From positions 145,483,140 to 145,547,139 of the forward strand of contig CM043955.1 of assembly GCA_014529385.2 (NCBI GenBank): a DNA stretch of 64,000 nucleotides, read 5' to 3'. A model generated the notes under the pieces. That model saw only the letters and a program-made list of their open reading frames with translations, did no database searches and was not told the DNA's origin. This DNA is from Adiantum capillus-veneris (taxonomy: Eukaryota; Streptophyta; Polypodiopsida; Polypodiales; Pteridaceae). Below are positions 1 to 11,639 of the stretch, one piece after another. Both the position numbers and the translations under genes were made by a program. Positions within the stretch are counted from its first letter, which is position 1. Each line of letters begins with the position of its first letter.

Positions 1-662
1 GACCATCGGATAGATTTGGTGCCAGGGTGTAGCCCACCAAATAGACTTCCCTACAGGGTTAGTGCGGCGCAGCAGAAAGAGATTATGGGCCAGGTTGAGG
101 AGTTATTAGAGAAGGGGCTGATTCAGCCTAGTTCTTCACCCTTTTGCTCCCCAGTGCTCCTATGTGTAGAAGAAGGATGGCTCATGGCGCATGTGTATTG
201 ATTATCGTGCGTTGAATAAGAATACCATCAAGAATAGGTTTCCTTTTCCGCACGAAAGATAAGGTTTTGAAGCGGATGAATACACATGCGACTTAGACAC
301 GGCTTTTGCCAAGGTCCATGAGGCTTTGGCAAAATCTCAGGAAAGACAGAAAAAGGCAGCGGATCGCCATTGTCGAGATTTGAAACTAAAGGAGGATGAT
401 TGGGTGCTCTTACGTTTTGAGAAGGCACGCCTGATAAAGAAAAAGTGAAAGGAGAGGCTTTTTCCAAAGCTTAGTATGCGATACTACGGACCTTTCAAGA
501 TCTCTGAAAAGATCAATGATGTCTCCTTTTGGTTGAAACTGCCTGACACTTGGAGGATTCACAATGCATTTCATGTGAGTCTCTTGAAACCTTTTAAAGG
601 TGATGTGCCTGAAGATGGGGAGCTCCACGAGCAACCCGAAGTGGAGGAAAACGAGGAGACCG
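1..662 (+). pseudogene. Chimeric Ty3/gypsy fragment: family A RT start joined to family B integrase tail
   Basis: Bases 1-240 encode the start of a reverse transcriptase almost identical to A1 ([36 protein letters not shown]), with a frame disturbance near 170. At about 250 the sequence switches to the region after the integrase core of family B ([63 protein letters not shown]), with a stop near 447. All sequence from the RT core to the integrase core is missing. It continues off the left edge. Confidence 0.85.
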
Positions 663-1554
663 ACCTAAGGGCTGAAATCTGCAATCTTTGTTCTACTGTC
701 CAAAAACGCTATGGGCTGAAATCTGCGACTAGTCCAAAAACGATGATTTGGGGGCTGTTTTTTGTGGGTTTTGACGCTGAAAATCTGCAGGTTTAGGGCT
801 GAAAACTGAGGTTTCTTTAGGCTGAAACTGATGGTCTTTCCGGGCTGAATCTGCTGCTTCTTTAGGCTGAATCTTGCTGGTCTTTTCTACTGCTGAATTC
901 GTTGTAGGCTGAGGTTATAAAGGTCGAAAACGCTAGGCTGACGCAGGTCAAAAACGCTAGGTGGCTAGGTTTCCCAAAAACGCTGCTTGCTGGCTGATTC
1001 TTATGGCGATCCTTGCTGATGCAAAATGCTAGGCCAAGGGGGTACTGAGGCGATGATGTTGATGCAAAATCGCCAGGCTTGGGAAAGTCCTCGCGGAGAT
1101 GCTGAAGGTGAAAACGCTAGGGGAGGTTCTTGCTTCTTGCTTGGAGGAAAAGTCCACCAAGTTCTTGTTGAGAAGTTTCCTGCTGAGCTTGGCTCCTGTT
1201 GCCTCTTCTGCCAATTAGTGATAGTCTAGGTTTGCTTATATACAAACTTACTCAATTTGCCCTACCTACTTTCCAACAAAAGTCACTTAAAATAATAAGT
1301 GAAAAATGTCAAAAATAGGTAAAATAGGCTAAATGCATTGGAAAATTCTCTTGAAGTATATGATGGATTCTGATGATCATGCTGTGTGCAACCAGAGGAT
1401 ATGCATCTACACTAAGTGACTGGGCATGCACGGTCTACGAATAGACTCACAAAAGTGCCAGATCACTTCTAAATCTAGACTGATTGGACGGATTGAACCC
1501 TTGCTATGCTGTAGCTTGTTCACGGAGACGTAGGGTTGGATGTGTCACGTGACA
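663..1554 (-). repeat. C3: truncated family C LTR, inverted
   Basis: The reverse complement begins with the perfect palindrome TGTCACGTGACA (1543-1554) and follows the C2 3' LTR through its CTACAGCATG, GTGCATG and CCTATTTT sections, a TATATAAGC promoter box (about 1234-1242) and the GCGTTTTCAGCC leader. It is cut off in the leader near 663, against the chimeric gypsy fragment. The left boundary is approximate. Confidence 0.8.
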
Positions 1555-1820
1555 CTTTAAATAAGTGGGTAGGCCACTCACAACTCAGAGCGTCTGTACG
1601 CAGAGTCTATGAGTGTGAGCGCTTGCCCGTACTCTTGTACTTTGAACACAAATTAATATAAAAAGAAATACCAAAAGGGACGCCAGACTTTGGGGCCAAT
1701 ATCTCTAGGCACGGAACTCCGGCGTGCCAGTGTCGAATCAATTGTGAACTGTGAATTGCCTTGAAGTGGTTATTTGTACTGTCGCAGTAGGTTCTTGACT
1801 TGGAGTGTCCAAGTCTGTTA
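1555..1820 (+). repeat. B3: 3' part of a family B LTR
   Basis: Matches the B2 LTR in reverse complement, including the shared LTR core at 1661-1699 and the terminal GTCCAAGTCTGTTACA. The left end abuts C3, and no primer site follows the right end, so this is a solo or 3' LTR remnant. Confidence 0.75.
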
Positions 1821-2540
1821 CAACAACGCCACCAAACCGCATCTCGGTGTGGCTCTCAATGTGAATGACCTGGGAGTGTCCTACTGCCCAGGTCGGGGGA
1901 TAAGTCTGTTGTAAGGTTACCGAGGGTGAGTGTATGCAACTTTGAAGGTAGCAATCAAAATGATCAGGAGTATAGAAGAGCAACTGCAGTACCATCCAAG
2001 CCAAGCTTCGGGTGACTTCAGATGTAGTCGAGTAACGATGCCCGATCTCCCGTATCTCGCGGGTAAACTCTCCAAGAGAGTCCAAAGCACTGAAGTCCCA
2101 CTCCGGTCTGTAGATCCAAGCAATGATCCTGTCCAAGAAGAGATCTAAGATCCTCTCCCTAAGTCCATGTATATGCTCCTGTGTAAGCAAGCGATCTGAC
2201 GCATCGAGGTCAAGTGGTAAGTGTTGTCACCCAAGATGGTGGTGTTCTCTTTGGGAATGTCGGAATCCCATATGCCATGAGCATGGCCATATCTCATGTG
2301 AGCTCCTCTGATGAGTGCATTGGTGTGTCCATAGCAAACCACAAGTCACCACCCCCTTTGGAGTGCGCAACCGCTGAATGATGGCTGGAATGAATGGATC
2401 TTCCAAGGATCGTACGCCTGTAGATGATCAAGCCGATGTCAAAGATAACGTGTACTGCAGCAATCATTGAGAGATCGCATGGACCACCATCGGATGGTGT
2501 TCTGGTAGGAGGTAACCTCATCCTTTGTGAAAAACACAAA
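1821..2540. other. Unrecognised sequence
   Basis: No family recognised. A minus-strand open frame of 150 codons (1738-2190) runs into the B3 LTR and uses LTR sequence for its C-terminus, so it is unlikely to be a native gene. Confidence 0.4.
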
Positions 2541-3228
2541 CCATGTGGCTGCTGTCCACCCAAAAACGCAACTGCGAGGTGATGGAAACGCTGCTGTCCA
2601 GCGATTTTCAGCGTGCTCGGCAAGGTCCGGAGCAATGCAGAGGGATTGGGGAGGGTGGGGAATCAATGTCATAACCTCTGATAGGCTGAAAACAGAGAAA
2701 ACAGCAGTGGTTAATGGCTATAATTTGATGGAAACAAAGAGGAATGTCATCGGCAAAGCACCGGATGCTGGGCCGGTTAGGCGTAGGCAAGACCAAGTGG
2801 GTGGGAAGCCCAACGCTCCCCCTCATCTGCAAATGCAGTGTCTTCCTCTGCTTTTGGTGCAAACGTGCTGATGTTCCTACCGTGCACTTGCTGAAAACGC
2901 TGTTGTTTTCTTGTTGGACAGCTCCACCAAAATAACGCAGGTGCCCAGAAAACGCAGCTCCCCAAAAACGCTAGGGGTAGCAAAAACGCAGGTGGAGGGA
3001 GGGGTTTTCTGCGACGAAAAGGCCTATAGATGCCAGCATTGGCTGTAAATGAATTGATCGCCAGTGGAAGAAGCAAAAACGCAGATGTCTGAGCATGCCC
3101 GCGTGGTGGATGTCGTGCAGAAGATGGCACCACCCCTTCATGCTGTGAACATTGGCTATTTTGACTCCTGGGAGAAGAACGTGATGTAGATGATGATGCG
3201 CCTGGTCTCAAGTCCATGAAAAAGCTCG
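2541..3228 (-). mobile_element. Element G internal 5' region (fragment)
   Basis: Lies directly inside the primer site of LTR G and reads on the minus strand. It contains several GCGTTTT or CTAGCGTTTTT motifs around 2880-3000 and again near 2560 and 3075, resembling the leader arrays of C and E. An open frame runs on the minus strand (2777-3628) but crosses the primer site into the LTR, so I do not call it a gene. The inner boundary is arbitrary. Confidence 0.45.
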
Positions 3229-3240
3229 CTGTTGATACCA
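3228..3240 (-). promoter_or_regulatory. Primer binding site of element G
   Basis: On the minus strand it reads TGGTATCAACAGC, directly after the LTR end CA. This matches the initiator-Met tRNA primer site TGGTATCAGAGC in its first eight bases. Confidence 0.6.
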
Positions 3241-3627
3241 TGTGAAAGTGCGCATGAGAGAGGAGAGCGAGAGAAAGAGACAGTAGAACACAAAACGCTG
3301 CAGATGGGGAAGAGGGGGCGATCAGCCCCCCATGACTACCAGAACATAGGACTAGTACAATGTCAATGTGTGTAGTGGGTACCCCCTTGGCCTCATATAT
3401 ATAAGTGCCCAAGAGGAGGTCGAGCAGTGCAGATGGATGCCCCACGACCCAACATAAAATGTGTGAGTGTCCCATGGTGGGCGTCCAACTCAAGTGGGTT
3501 GCCGGCCCCAAACTCGAGGAGTCGGACAAGGTACAACCTCGACTATGGGTGGCCAGCCCGGAGACACTAGCCGTACAAGGGAGTGCCCTAGACCTGTGTG
3601 AAGCAGGAGAGTGGTGTAAATCTAACA
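3241..3627 (-). repeat. LTR of element G (387 bp)
   Basis: On the minus strand it starts TGTTAGATTTACACC and ends TTTCACA, a TG...CA LTR with a primer site at its 3' end, so it is a 5' LTR. No second copy is in the window. Confidence 0.6.
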
Positions 3628-3812
3628 CTTAAAAGGCCAACCAAAGTGCTACAAGTGGCTACAAAAAGATACATAGAGGCTAGAGTGCAGAATAAAAACT
3701 GTTAAGAGTCACTAGGTGAAGAGTCAATCACGCATGATGTTGCTAAATGGACTATTTTCTTATTTTTTGAGTAATTTCTATTTATTGAAATTAGGATATT
3801 TAGATGTGCACA
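3628..3812. other. Short unassigned gap
   Basis: AT-rich sequence between LTR G and the A3 LTR fragment. I see no feature in it. Confidence 0.5.
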
Positions 3813-4169
3813 TGAAACCGGCCCGCAGGGCGGTAGGCTTTAGCTTTCACCCGAAACTTTACTTTAGACTTTAGGACAGAGAGGAACTTCACGAATAAGC
3901 CTGTGACTGGAATTCAACACTTCAAGACAAACCACGGCCTGGCAGCTAGAGCGCTACCAAGTAGAGACCCTGTTGGCCCCAAAGACTGACGCCCCTTTCG
4001 GTATTTCTTTATTCTTATTATACTTGAGAAAAACCTGTAAACTTTTACAAGCTGTCCTACTTTTATCGGGCTGAAATTCCTTTATTCTAACCCGATTTCG
4101 GTAACATAACCACAGTAGAAGTCTCCACGGACAAAATCCCAAGTAAACATTGACTTTCCACGCACTTTA
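3813..4169 (-). repeat. A3: truncated family A LTR
   Basis: Matches the left edge of the A1 LTR, with CCGGCCCG-AGGGCGGTAGG then CTTTCACCCGAAA. It carries the shared LTR core at 3975-4013 at nearly the same offset (162 against 165 bp). It is cut at 4170 by D2. No primer site flanks it, so it was a 3' or solo LTR. Confidence 0.7.
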
Positions 4170-4805
4170 TGTCACAAACTACTGATGTGCCAAATCGTAA
4201 AGAATGGAGCCAACTTGCAGATGCGGGCCGAGGGGCCTAAACCCTAAGAAGAACAAGTAAGAGAAAAAGAAGTCCTACCAACTTATCGGGACCCTGTCCG
4301 ATGGGGCCCCAAGTGATATAAAGGATTAAAATAAAGCAAGACCCGCATGCACGCAAAAACTGATGACGTGGCAGATTTTTGAAAATTGCGTTGGCATGAT
4401 GACGTGGCAGGCTATACAGATTTCTGCATTTTGCGTTGGCTGATGACGTGGTAGGCCGTACGGATTTTTGTAAATTACGCTTGCAGCTTTTGGCATTGCT
4501 TTTTGGACGAGAAGCTTTTGAGTTTTGAAGGCTTTTCACTGTAACTGCCTTTCAGGCCAAGGGTCTTTAAATATGAAGTTAGGTCTCATTCTCTGGCACG
4601 CTTCTTGGAGAAGGTTCAAGATGTAGAGTCTGGAGTACTGGCTTGTACTGTGTTGATGCAATATAAAGAAATACCGAAAGGGGCGCCAAGGTTTGGGGCC
4701 AATACTCTTTGGGGTGGAATTCCGCCACTCCGTGTCTTGTGTCGTCTCTTTCTTTCAGTTCAGTTGTTATTAAAGTGCTAAAAGTCTGTCCAGTCTGTTC
4801 TTTTC
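4170..4805 (+). repeat. D2: family D LTR
   Basis: Starts TGTCACAAACTACTGATG and matches the reverse complement of D1 (49769-50424), including repeated TGATGACGTGGCAG phrases and the LTR core at 4663-4700. It breaks off near GTCTGTTCTTTTCCAT, where a family C LTR takes over. Confidence 0.75.
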
Positions 4806-5761
4806 CATCAGATTCAGTCAGGGGAATTTTCAAGTGCATTTAGCCTATTTTCCCTATTTTTGACATTTTTCACTTATTATTTTTAAGTGACTTCCCAACA
4901 AAAGTAGGTAGGGCAATTTTGCTAAGTATATAAGCAAACCCAAGTTAGCACTAAATGGCAGAAGAGGCAGTAGGAGCACATGCTCAACAGGCATCTTCTC
5001 AGCAAGAACCCACAGTACCCTCAGCATCCGCGAGCCTTGGTGACCTCCCTTCCCAAGCCTAGCGTTTTCAGATCCCCCTTCATCGCCAGACACTTTCCAC
5101 CCCTGGGGTTTTCCAGATTGGCTTCATCGCCACAGATAGAACCAGCCCTAGCGTTTTACTAATGCTACAGAAGAGACCTAGCGTTTTCTACTTTCAGCCC
5201 AATCTGCAGCAGGACCTCAGCATTTTACTAACGCTACCACAGCCATCAGCGTTTTTGGTTTTCAGCCCTTACCGCATCAGATAGTCAGTGTTTTCAGACC
5301 TATTGGACATGAGCAGATTCAGCCCTAGTTGGTTGCAGAAGACCCCCATTTTCAGCCCATAAAAACGCAGCCAAAACAGTCATTTTCAGCCACCGAAACA
5401 GTTCCGAAATTCAGCAGATAGAAGACCACAGATTTCAGCCCTAAAGTCTTCGTCGGCATCACCGTCGTCGTCATCCATTGTACCACTTTGTGCAATCAAT
5501 AAGTAGACCACTCTCGCCGACGAGAGTGGGGCCTTCGGAGGAGGGTTTTACAACGTCTGTGGTGTCGTATCTCTCTTCTCTCTCTTTCTCTCAGTCTCAT
5601 ACACTTGCACGCACAGTGTCCATTCACTTTGTTTGTGATCATAGCATTCTCCCATTAAGAACGGAAGGCTCTCCCTTCCATAAGAACAAAAGGGGCCTTG
5701 ATCACAGTTTGGAGCACTCATCTTGAGCAAAGTGCAAACAATCCTTCCGCTGCACCTAACA
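4806..5761 (+). repeat. C1 5' LTR (5'-truncated)
   Basis: Matches the C2 LTRs from CCATCAGATTC onward. It contains a TATA box, a leader rich in AGCGTTTTC and TTCAGCCC motifs, the GTAGACCACTCTCGCC section and a terminal CACCTAACA, followed one base later by a tRNA-Met primer site. The first roughly 370 bp are lost to the D2 junction. Confidence 0.8.
4927..4934 (+). promoter_or_regulatory. TATA box of the C1 LTR
   Basis: TATATAAG, conserved at the same place in the C2 3' LTR (about 44236) and in C3. The GCGTTTTCAGCC array lies downstream, so the array should be in the transcribed leader. Confidence 0.5.
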
Positions 5762-5762
5762 T

Positions 5763-5774
5763 TGGTATCAGAGC
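5763..5774 (+). promoter_or_regulatory. Primer binding site of C1
   Basis: TGGTATCAGAGC, the standard initiator-Met tRNA primer site of plant LTR retrotransposons, one base after the LTR end. Confidence 0.85.
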
Positions 5775-6231
5775 TTTGACAGTGTTCTGTATCACTCAAG
5801 GAAAGAACCACAAGAATCACAATTTTTTTTTTGCTTGTTGAGGTCGCACGAACCCAAGTTTGCTTGGGCGTGTCGATTCCTAATCGTGTTTTGTTGAAGA
5901 GTGACAGGAATCCTAGGAAAGAAGGGCTTGTCCAGCCTCCCCTTGTGTCTCCTGCCACTCATTGAGATCGGACCGTGCACTTAGCGGCCGGCCAATCGAC
6001 GTGAGGTGGGAAAAAGAAACCTTGGTGTGAGCGCAAGGCCGCCAAGGGGTGCGCCCGCGGAAAAGAGTAGAACTCGGGTGAAGAGAAGATCTTTCTCAAA
6101 CGCGATTTGCAAGCGAAAGAGAATCTCAAGACCCTCAAGAACCTAAGAACCCAAGACCCTCAAGATCCCAAGTTCCTCGTGGACTTAAGAACCCAAGACC
6201 CCAAGAACCCACAAGAACCCACGATTGCAGA

Positions 6232-7345
6232 ATGGTCATCACTCGAAGCGGAATGGATACTTCGCTTGGAGGTGATGAGCATGAGAGAGGCGAAGAAGAA
6301 TTTTCCCCACCAGGAGGTTTTTCCGACCCTTCCCCATCTACGACAAGGATTGCACTAACTTCTATGGAGGCTTTTGACAAGAGGATGATGGACAGGAAGT
6401 TAGAAAGCGAAGAAAGAATAGCAGCCATAGAGCGCATAGCAGCCATAGAGCGCAGATACCAAGAAAGAATGGCAGCCATAGCGTGTGAGAGCGAGCAAGC
6501 ACGCTTGGAAGCCAAAGCAAGAGAAGCGGAATTTGATCGAGAGACCAAAGCAAGAGAAGCAAAATTTGATTGCGAGACCAAAGAAAGAGAAGCATAATTT
6601 TATCGCGAGAACAAAGCAAGAATGCAAGAGTTCTTGCGACTCTTGTCTCAAGTTCAAGCACAGAAGCAAGAGAATCAGGAAAAGGAGACTCTCAGTCTCT
6701 TCTTCTCCAAAGCATGACACACAGGATTTGCATGATTGTGAACAACATGATGATTTGACTGACAAGCATGATGAATTGAATGACAATGATTTGCATGACA
6801 AAGATGAGCATGATGATTTGGATGCCAATGACAAGCAGGATGATTTGCATGATCAAGATGTGATTTCTCACGAGCATGATGATTTGCATGATCAAGATGT
6901 GATTTCTCACGAGCATGATGATTTGCCTGATCAAGATGTGATTTCTCACGAGCATGATGAGTTGCATGAAGATGATGTGATTGTTCACAAGGATGATGTG
7001 TTAGTGGATGCTTTTTCTAGCGAAGCTAACTTCGCTGTAGATTCGATCAATCACGAAGAACCGATCTTGGCTTTCGAGTCAAGGTCCAAAGAATCCCCAC
7101 TGGACGATTTGATCATTCGGGAAGAAGCGATCTTGGCTCTCGAGCTTAAGTCCAAAGAACCATTACAGGAAGTATTATGTGTTCGCATGATTGATACGCA
7201 CGCATTGTTCGAATGTTTCTTTCGTGATCGTTTCCTGTATTTTAGTCAGCATCGATCCCTTTTCCTAGGCATGACATATTGTATGTTGAGCACGTTTCTC
7301 TCATGGATGAGCACGAATGTATGCGGATTTTTCATGAAAAGCTGA
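6232..7345 (+). pseudogene. C1 gag-like ORF with His/Asp-rich repeats, one stop and one frameshift
   Basis: Begins [11 protein letters not shown], a start style common in plant Gag proteins. A coiled-coil-like Glu/Arg/Lys section ([20 protein letters not shown]) and then an acidic His/Asp-rich section follow. The frame is broken by a stop at 6595-6597 and a 2-base deletion near 6690 relative to C2. After that it reads on through three copies of a 39-bp unit encoding [13 protein letters not shown] (6839-6955) to a stop at 7345. No zinc knuckle, protease, reverse transcriptase or integrase is present, so C is non-autonomous. Gag identity is inferred from position and the MVxTRSG start. Confidence 0.6.
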
Positions 7346-7638
7346 AAAGTATGTATGTAAGGAAGTCACATTCCATGTCTCTTCCTTGGCATGACACAGT
7401 TGTAGAAAGAGCACATGAAAGTATGAGCACCAAGCGTGGGCATTTCCATTGTATTTTGTCACAGTTGATTGCTCTAGTTCATAAGCGAAAGATTCGGTCT
7501 TATTGTTTGCATGTGTTTGATGAAGGGGTTGTCACTCCGTCTATTGGTTCATCTACATTGCATGCACAGTCTTTGAGGAAGACACGATTTTTTTCACTCA
7601 CTTTACATGGAATGGGTATGTTCATGGTTTTGTGTTAG
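7279..7638 (+). other. C1 second conserved open frame
   Basis: A frame of about 119 codons whose wording ([29 protein letters not shown]) recurs in C2 at 43347-43766. Similarity may reflect only nucleotide ancestry. I do not recognise a function. Confidence 0.35.
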
Positions 7639-7668
7639 GAATGGTTTCAAGAATTTTCAGCATATGAG

Positions 7669-7956
7669 TGTAACAGACTTGGACACTCCAAGTCAAGAAT
7701 CAATCGTGACAACACCAAATAACCACTTCAAAACAATTCACAGACCACAATAGATTTGCACTGGCCCCAAAGACTGGCGCCCCTTTCAGTATTTCTTTAT
7801 TTATTAAATCAATGTCAAAGTACAAAGAGCGTTTAGGGTTTCACTCTCAGACTCTGCGTCCAGATGCTGTGCAGAGTGAGCCCTAAACCATTTATTTATT
7901 TGTTTACAAGGGATGCCCAAAAGTAGGGCCCCAAAAGCTTTTAAAAATAAAAGCAA

Positions 7957-8037
<81 letters not shown>

Positions 8038-8307
8038 CCCAACGTAGAGAAAAGCAGCATGATTGCATCGCTAGCTGGCTGTTTTTTTAATCTCCGCAAA
8101 TTCCGGAAATCCGTACACTGCTGCCACATGGCATTTGCCGCTTGCTTTTAGGATTTCCAGCCACTAGCAGTTAGGGTTAGGGTTTCCAAAAATTAGGGTT
8201 TTTGCAATTCAGGATTTCTGGCAGAAATTAGGGTTTGTAGGAATTTTAGGGTTTCTGGCAGAAATTAGAGTCTCTTCTGTCAGTAGCCACGTCATCACTT
8301 TGTGACA
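7669..8307 (-). repeat. B1 3' LTR (639 bp)
   Basis: TG...CA LTR with the shared core at 7763-7802, a (TC)n run at 7962-8035 and clustered TTAGGG or TTTAGGG words at 8170-8260. It is 63 bp shorter than its partner, mainly because the partner has a second CT array. Confidence 0.92.
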
Positions 8308-8323
8308 TACCCCCCTCTTGAAA
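8308..8323 (-). promoter_or_regulatory. B1 polypurine tract
   Basis: On the minus strand TTTCAAGAGGGGGGTA directly precedes the 3' LTR. A1 and B2 have the same tract. Confidence 0.8.
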
Positions 8324-8905
8324 GCATTGTAATTGACCGCGATTATGCCTGCAAAACCGACAGAAGCCATAAACCGTCTTAGCAGACACTGACTGTTAGT
8401 ACCTACGTACTAGGAACACACATCTAGCACATGTACCAATCGACAGTCACATCACAGGACATCACAGGACATCACTAGACATCACAGGACATCACAGGAC
8501 ATTCAACATTCATTCGGATCTTAGACCATGATTTATCGGCAATGTAGCTAGCAATCACATCTAGGTCCAATCGGGACCTCATCGATGTCCGATTGACTAA
8601 CCCCTATTGCAACCATGTGTATTCAAGATCAATCAGACCAAAATGTTGCAGTCATTTCGTCTATCAGTTCCTGCATTTAAAAGAAGTCAAGAACAAATCA
8701 GTATCATAATCAGGAATTTCATTTCATAAAGTCATCGCAGAATACTGTGAGCTCTCAATATCCCTGAAGCTCAAAGAGACATCAACGACTTTAGTATCAA
8801 AATCAAGGCATCTTGTTGACAAAGGAGCGGAGTGACTCCCCTCTTGTGCATCCCACTGCACCAGATCTCCGGCCAAGCTGAATTCTGGGTTTCATTTGGA
8901 ATAGA

Positions 8906-9482
8906 CTATGCTAAACCAAAAGCATCGAGGTAAAGTTTCACAATCTGAGGAGTATCTGCTAGGTCCTCCTCCACCACCCACTTCGCATTTAATGCAGGAT
9001 AGTTCTTGAACTTAACCAAAGAACCGCCTTCAGACTTTACCTTTAGTCTTCGTATCCTTATGTGCCAAAATCTGTTCAGGAACAAGGATCTCCTCGCTTT
9101 CTTCCACTTCGGGTTGCTCATCAGGCTCCCCATCATCAGGCACATCACCCTTAACAGGTTTCAAGAGACTTACATGGAATGCATTGTGAATCCTCCAGGT
9201 ATCTGGCAGTTTCAATCGGAAGGAGACATCATTTATCTTTTTAGTGATCTGGAAAGGTCCATAGTATCGCATACTAAGCTTTGGAAAAAGCCTCTCCTTT
9301 CTCTTTTTCTTTCTTAGGCGTGCCTTCTCAAAACGTAAGAGCACCCAATCATCCTCCTTCAATTTCAAGTCGTGACGATGGTGATCCGCTGCCTTTTTTC
9401 TGCTGTTCTTGAGACTTCTGCAAAGTCTCGCGAACCTTGGCAAAAGTCGTATCCAAGTCTTGCGTATATTCATCCGCTTCAA
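8906..9482 (-). pseudogene. B1 integrase C-terminal and chromodomain-like region
   Basis: Encodes [44 protein letters not shown], then [12 protein letters not shown] and, in another frame, [14 protein letters not shown]. This matches the C-terminal part of A1 and B2. A frameshift near 9030 separates the chromodomain halves. Confidence 0.8.
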
Positions 9483-9799
9483 AAAATCTTATCTTTCGTG
9501 CTCAGGAAGGATGGAACCTTCGCAGCACTTTCAACAATCTCAAATGGCGTCTTCCCCGTCGAAGAGTGTATCGTGTTATTGTAGGCAAATTCCATCAAAG
9601 GTAAGTAATTTTCTCATTGAGTCTTCTGATCCGAGATACAAGACTTAAATAAATCTAAAACCACTGAATTGGCAATCTCAAATTGCTCGTCAGTCTGCAA
9701 GTGGAACGATGACGAGACTGCAACTGCGTGCCAATGTTCTGTCAAATTGCCTTCCAAAACAAACTCATAAATCTGGGGTCTCTGTCGGAGACAATCGTC

Positions 9800-10081
9800 T
9801 CAGACATGCCATGTTATCGAAAAATCATCGTGACCATTCTGTGTTCTCGGGAGATCAAAAATAAAATCCATTGCATTACTTTCCCAGGGGTGGGTGGGTA
9901 TGGGTAAAGGCTGTAACAATCCCTGTGCCTTATGCCTGTCAAACTTGACCTTCTGGCATAGTAAGCAACTGCGCACAAACTCTTCCACATCCTTTTTGAA
10001 TCTTGGCCAAAAAAAGTATCTCTCTACCCCTTTCATGGTGGTAGCAATGCCGCGGTGACCCGTAAAACTGGACAGTGGCAT
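9800..10081 (-). pseudogene. B1 integrase zinc-binding domain, core mostly lost
   Basis: Contains [19 protein letters not shown] and the CLLCQ pair of the HHCC domain, then the first catalytic Asp context AMDFIFDLP. Between here and 9482 most of the DDE core is deleted, although SSSFHLQTD and AYNNTIHSS remain in broken frames. Confidence 0.8.
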
Positions 10082-10763
10082 TCAGTTCATAACCTTTTCC
10101 CTCAACTGTTGTGTAATGCACAACATAGTTTTTCTCATCAAGTAGCCTTCCCAAATGGAGTATCCTGCTTACTGTCTCCCGGCCCCGTATCCGTGTGTAA
10201 ATATCTGCAAAATCTGTATCTGTGGCATATTGGTCGACCATATCCTCAAAGCTCCTATGATGTATCGCGGAAATAGCCAGAACCAACGTCTTTCGAGATA
10301 AAGCATTTGCCACCACATTCTTCTGTCCCTGCACATGGACAATCTGGAAGTGAAACTGTGACAAGATGTTCGCCCACCGCATCTGCTTTGCCGAAAGCTG
10401 CTTCTGTGACAAGAAGTAGCGCAAACTCTGATGGTCTGTAAAGACAATAAAATCCGCTCCGAGTAGGTAATGCCGCCACTGAGTAAGAGCATGGATAACC
10501 GCCAAAAGCTCTTTCCTATAAATCTGTGCTGTCATCTCCGGCCTAGAGAACAATCGGCTCTCGTAAGCAATGACATGGCCTTTTTGCATTAAGACCGCAC
10601 CCAGACTACGACCACAAGCATCACAATATACTTCAAATGACTTCTGCAAGTCCGGCAAAGTCAAAACTAGACCCGTAGTCAATTTCTCTTTCAATGTCTG
10701 AAAGGCAGTCACCTCTGCTGATCCCCACGAGAAAGGGACTCCTTTCTGTGTCAAGATATGCAA
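9939..10763 (-). pseudogene. B1 RNase H region
   Basis: Open frame with [42 protein letters not shown] and NVVANALSRK, the Ty3/gypsy RNase H signature. It is the best-preserved domain of B1 and is the domain missing from B2. Confidence 0.85.
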
Positions 10764-10836
10764 AGGGGAAGCAACCTCTGCAAACTTTCGTATGAACCGC
10801 CTGCAGTACGAACAATACTAACTTCATTGACATTCT

Positions 10837-11509
10837 TCAAATCGGGCCAATCATGTATAGTCTGTAGCTTGGCGGGATCCATTTGCACTCCTGCTGCTGA
10901 GACAAAGTGTCCCAAAAATTATATCTCTGAAGCAGATGATCTCTGTGTTCTGCCTCATTGTTGGAGAAAACAATGATATCATCACAGAAAGTGCCAACAA
11001 ATAGCCTATATTCTCGAAAAATCCTGTCCATCATCCGGTTAAATGTTGCGGGAGCATTGGTTAAGCCAACATGCATCACCAAAAACTCAAATAACCCAAA
11101 AAATAGTCCGAAAGGCTGTCTTGTAGACGTCTCCCTGCGCGATTGGGATCTGATGATATCCACTCTTTAGATCAATCCTGCTAAAGCACGAGGATCCCTG
11201 TAACCTGGGAATCGAAAATCTGTTCTTGATGGTGATTTTGTTGAGAGCTCTATAATCGATGCACATTCTCCAAGATCCCTCTTTCTTCAAATCCAACAAC
11301 AGTGGAGAGCAATTCGGTGAAGTACTAGTCTGGACAAGACCCTTTTTCAAGAGGTCTTTCACTTCGTTCATAATTTTTTCATTTTGTACTCGGCTCACAC
11401 GGTAAGGTGGCCGGTTCGGTGGCGGGCTTCCAGGTATCAGATCAATGGTCCGATCTTCAGGCCCTCTTAAAAGCAATCGGCATGAGTTTGAAGAAAAAAA
11501 TCTAGGCAT
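10837..11509 (-). pseudogene. B1 reverse transcriptase in two frames
   Basis: The first frame runs [28 protein letters not shown] to [13 protein letters not shown]. The second has APATFNRMMDRIFREY and the catalytic FCDDIIVFS. A 7-residue deletion (IDDILDQ in B2) and a frameshift near 11090 disable it. Confidence 0.85.
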
Positions 11510-11639
11510 TATTTTGTTCCGGTCAACACATATTCAACCTTTATCCATCGTTCAGTTCTCTCCCAAAAGAATGAGTAAAGAAACTGAAGTTTATCAAGTA
11601 CAATCTGTGAGCCCTTCATTTATGAAAGTCGCTTTCTCG

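Noticed and set aside
1738-2190. 150-codon minus-strand frame
   Set aside because: Its C-terminal part is B3 LTR sequence, so the frame is accidental.
2777-3628. 283-codon minus-strand open frame
   Set aside because: It starts at the LTR G outer end and runs through the whole LTR and primer site; wording is low-complexity and matches no family.
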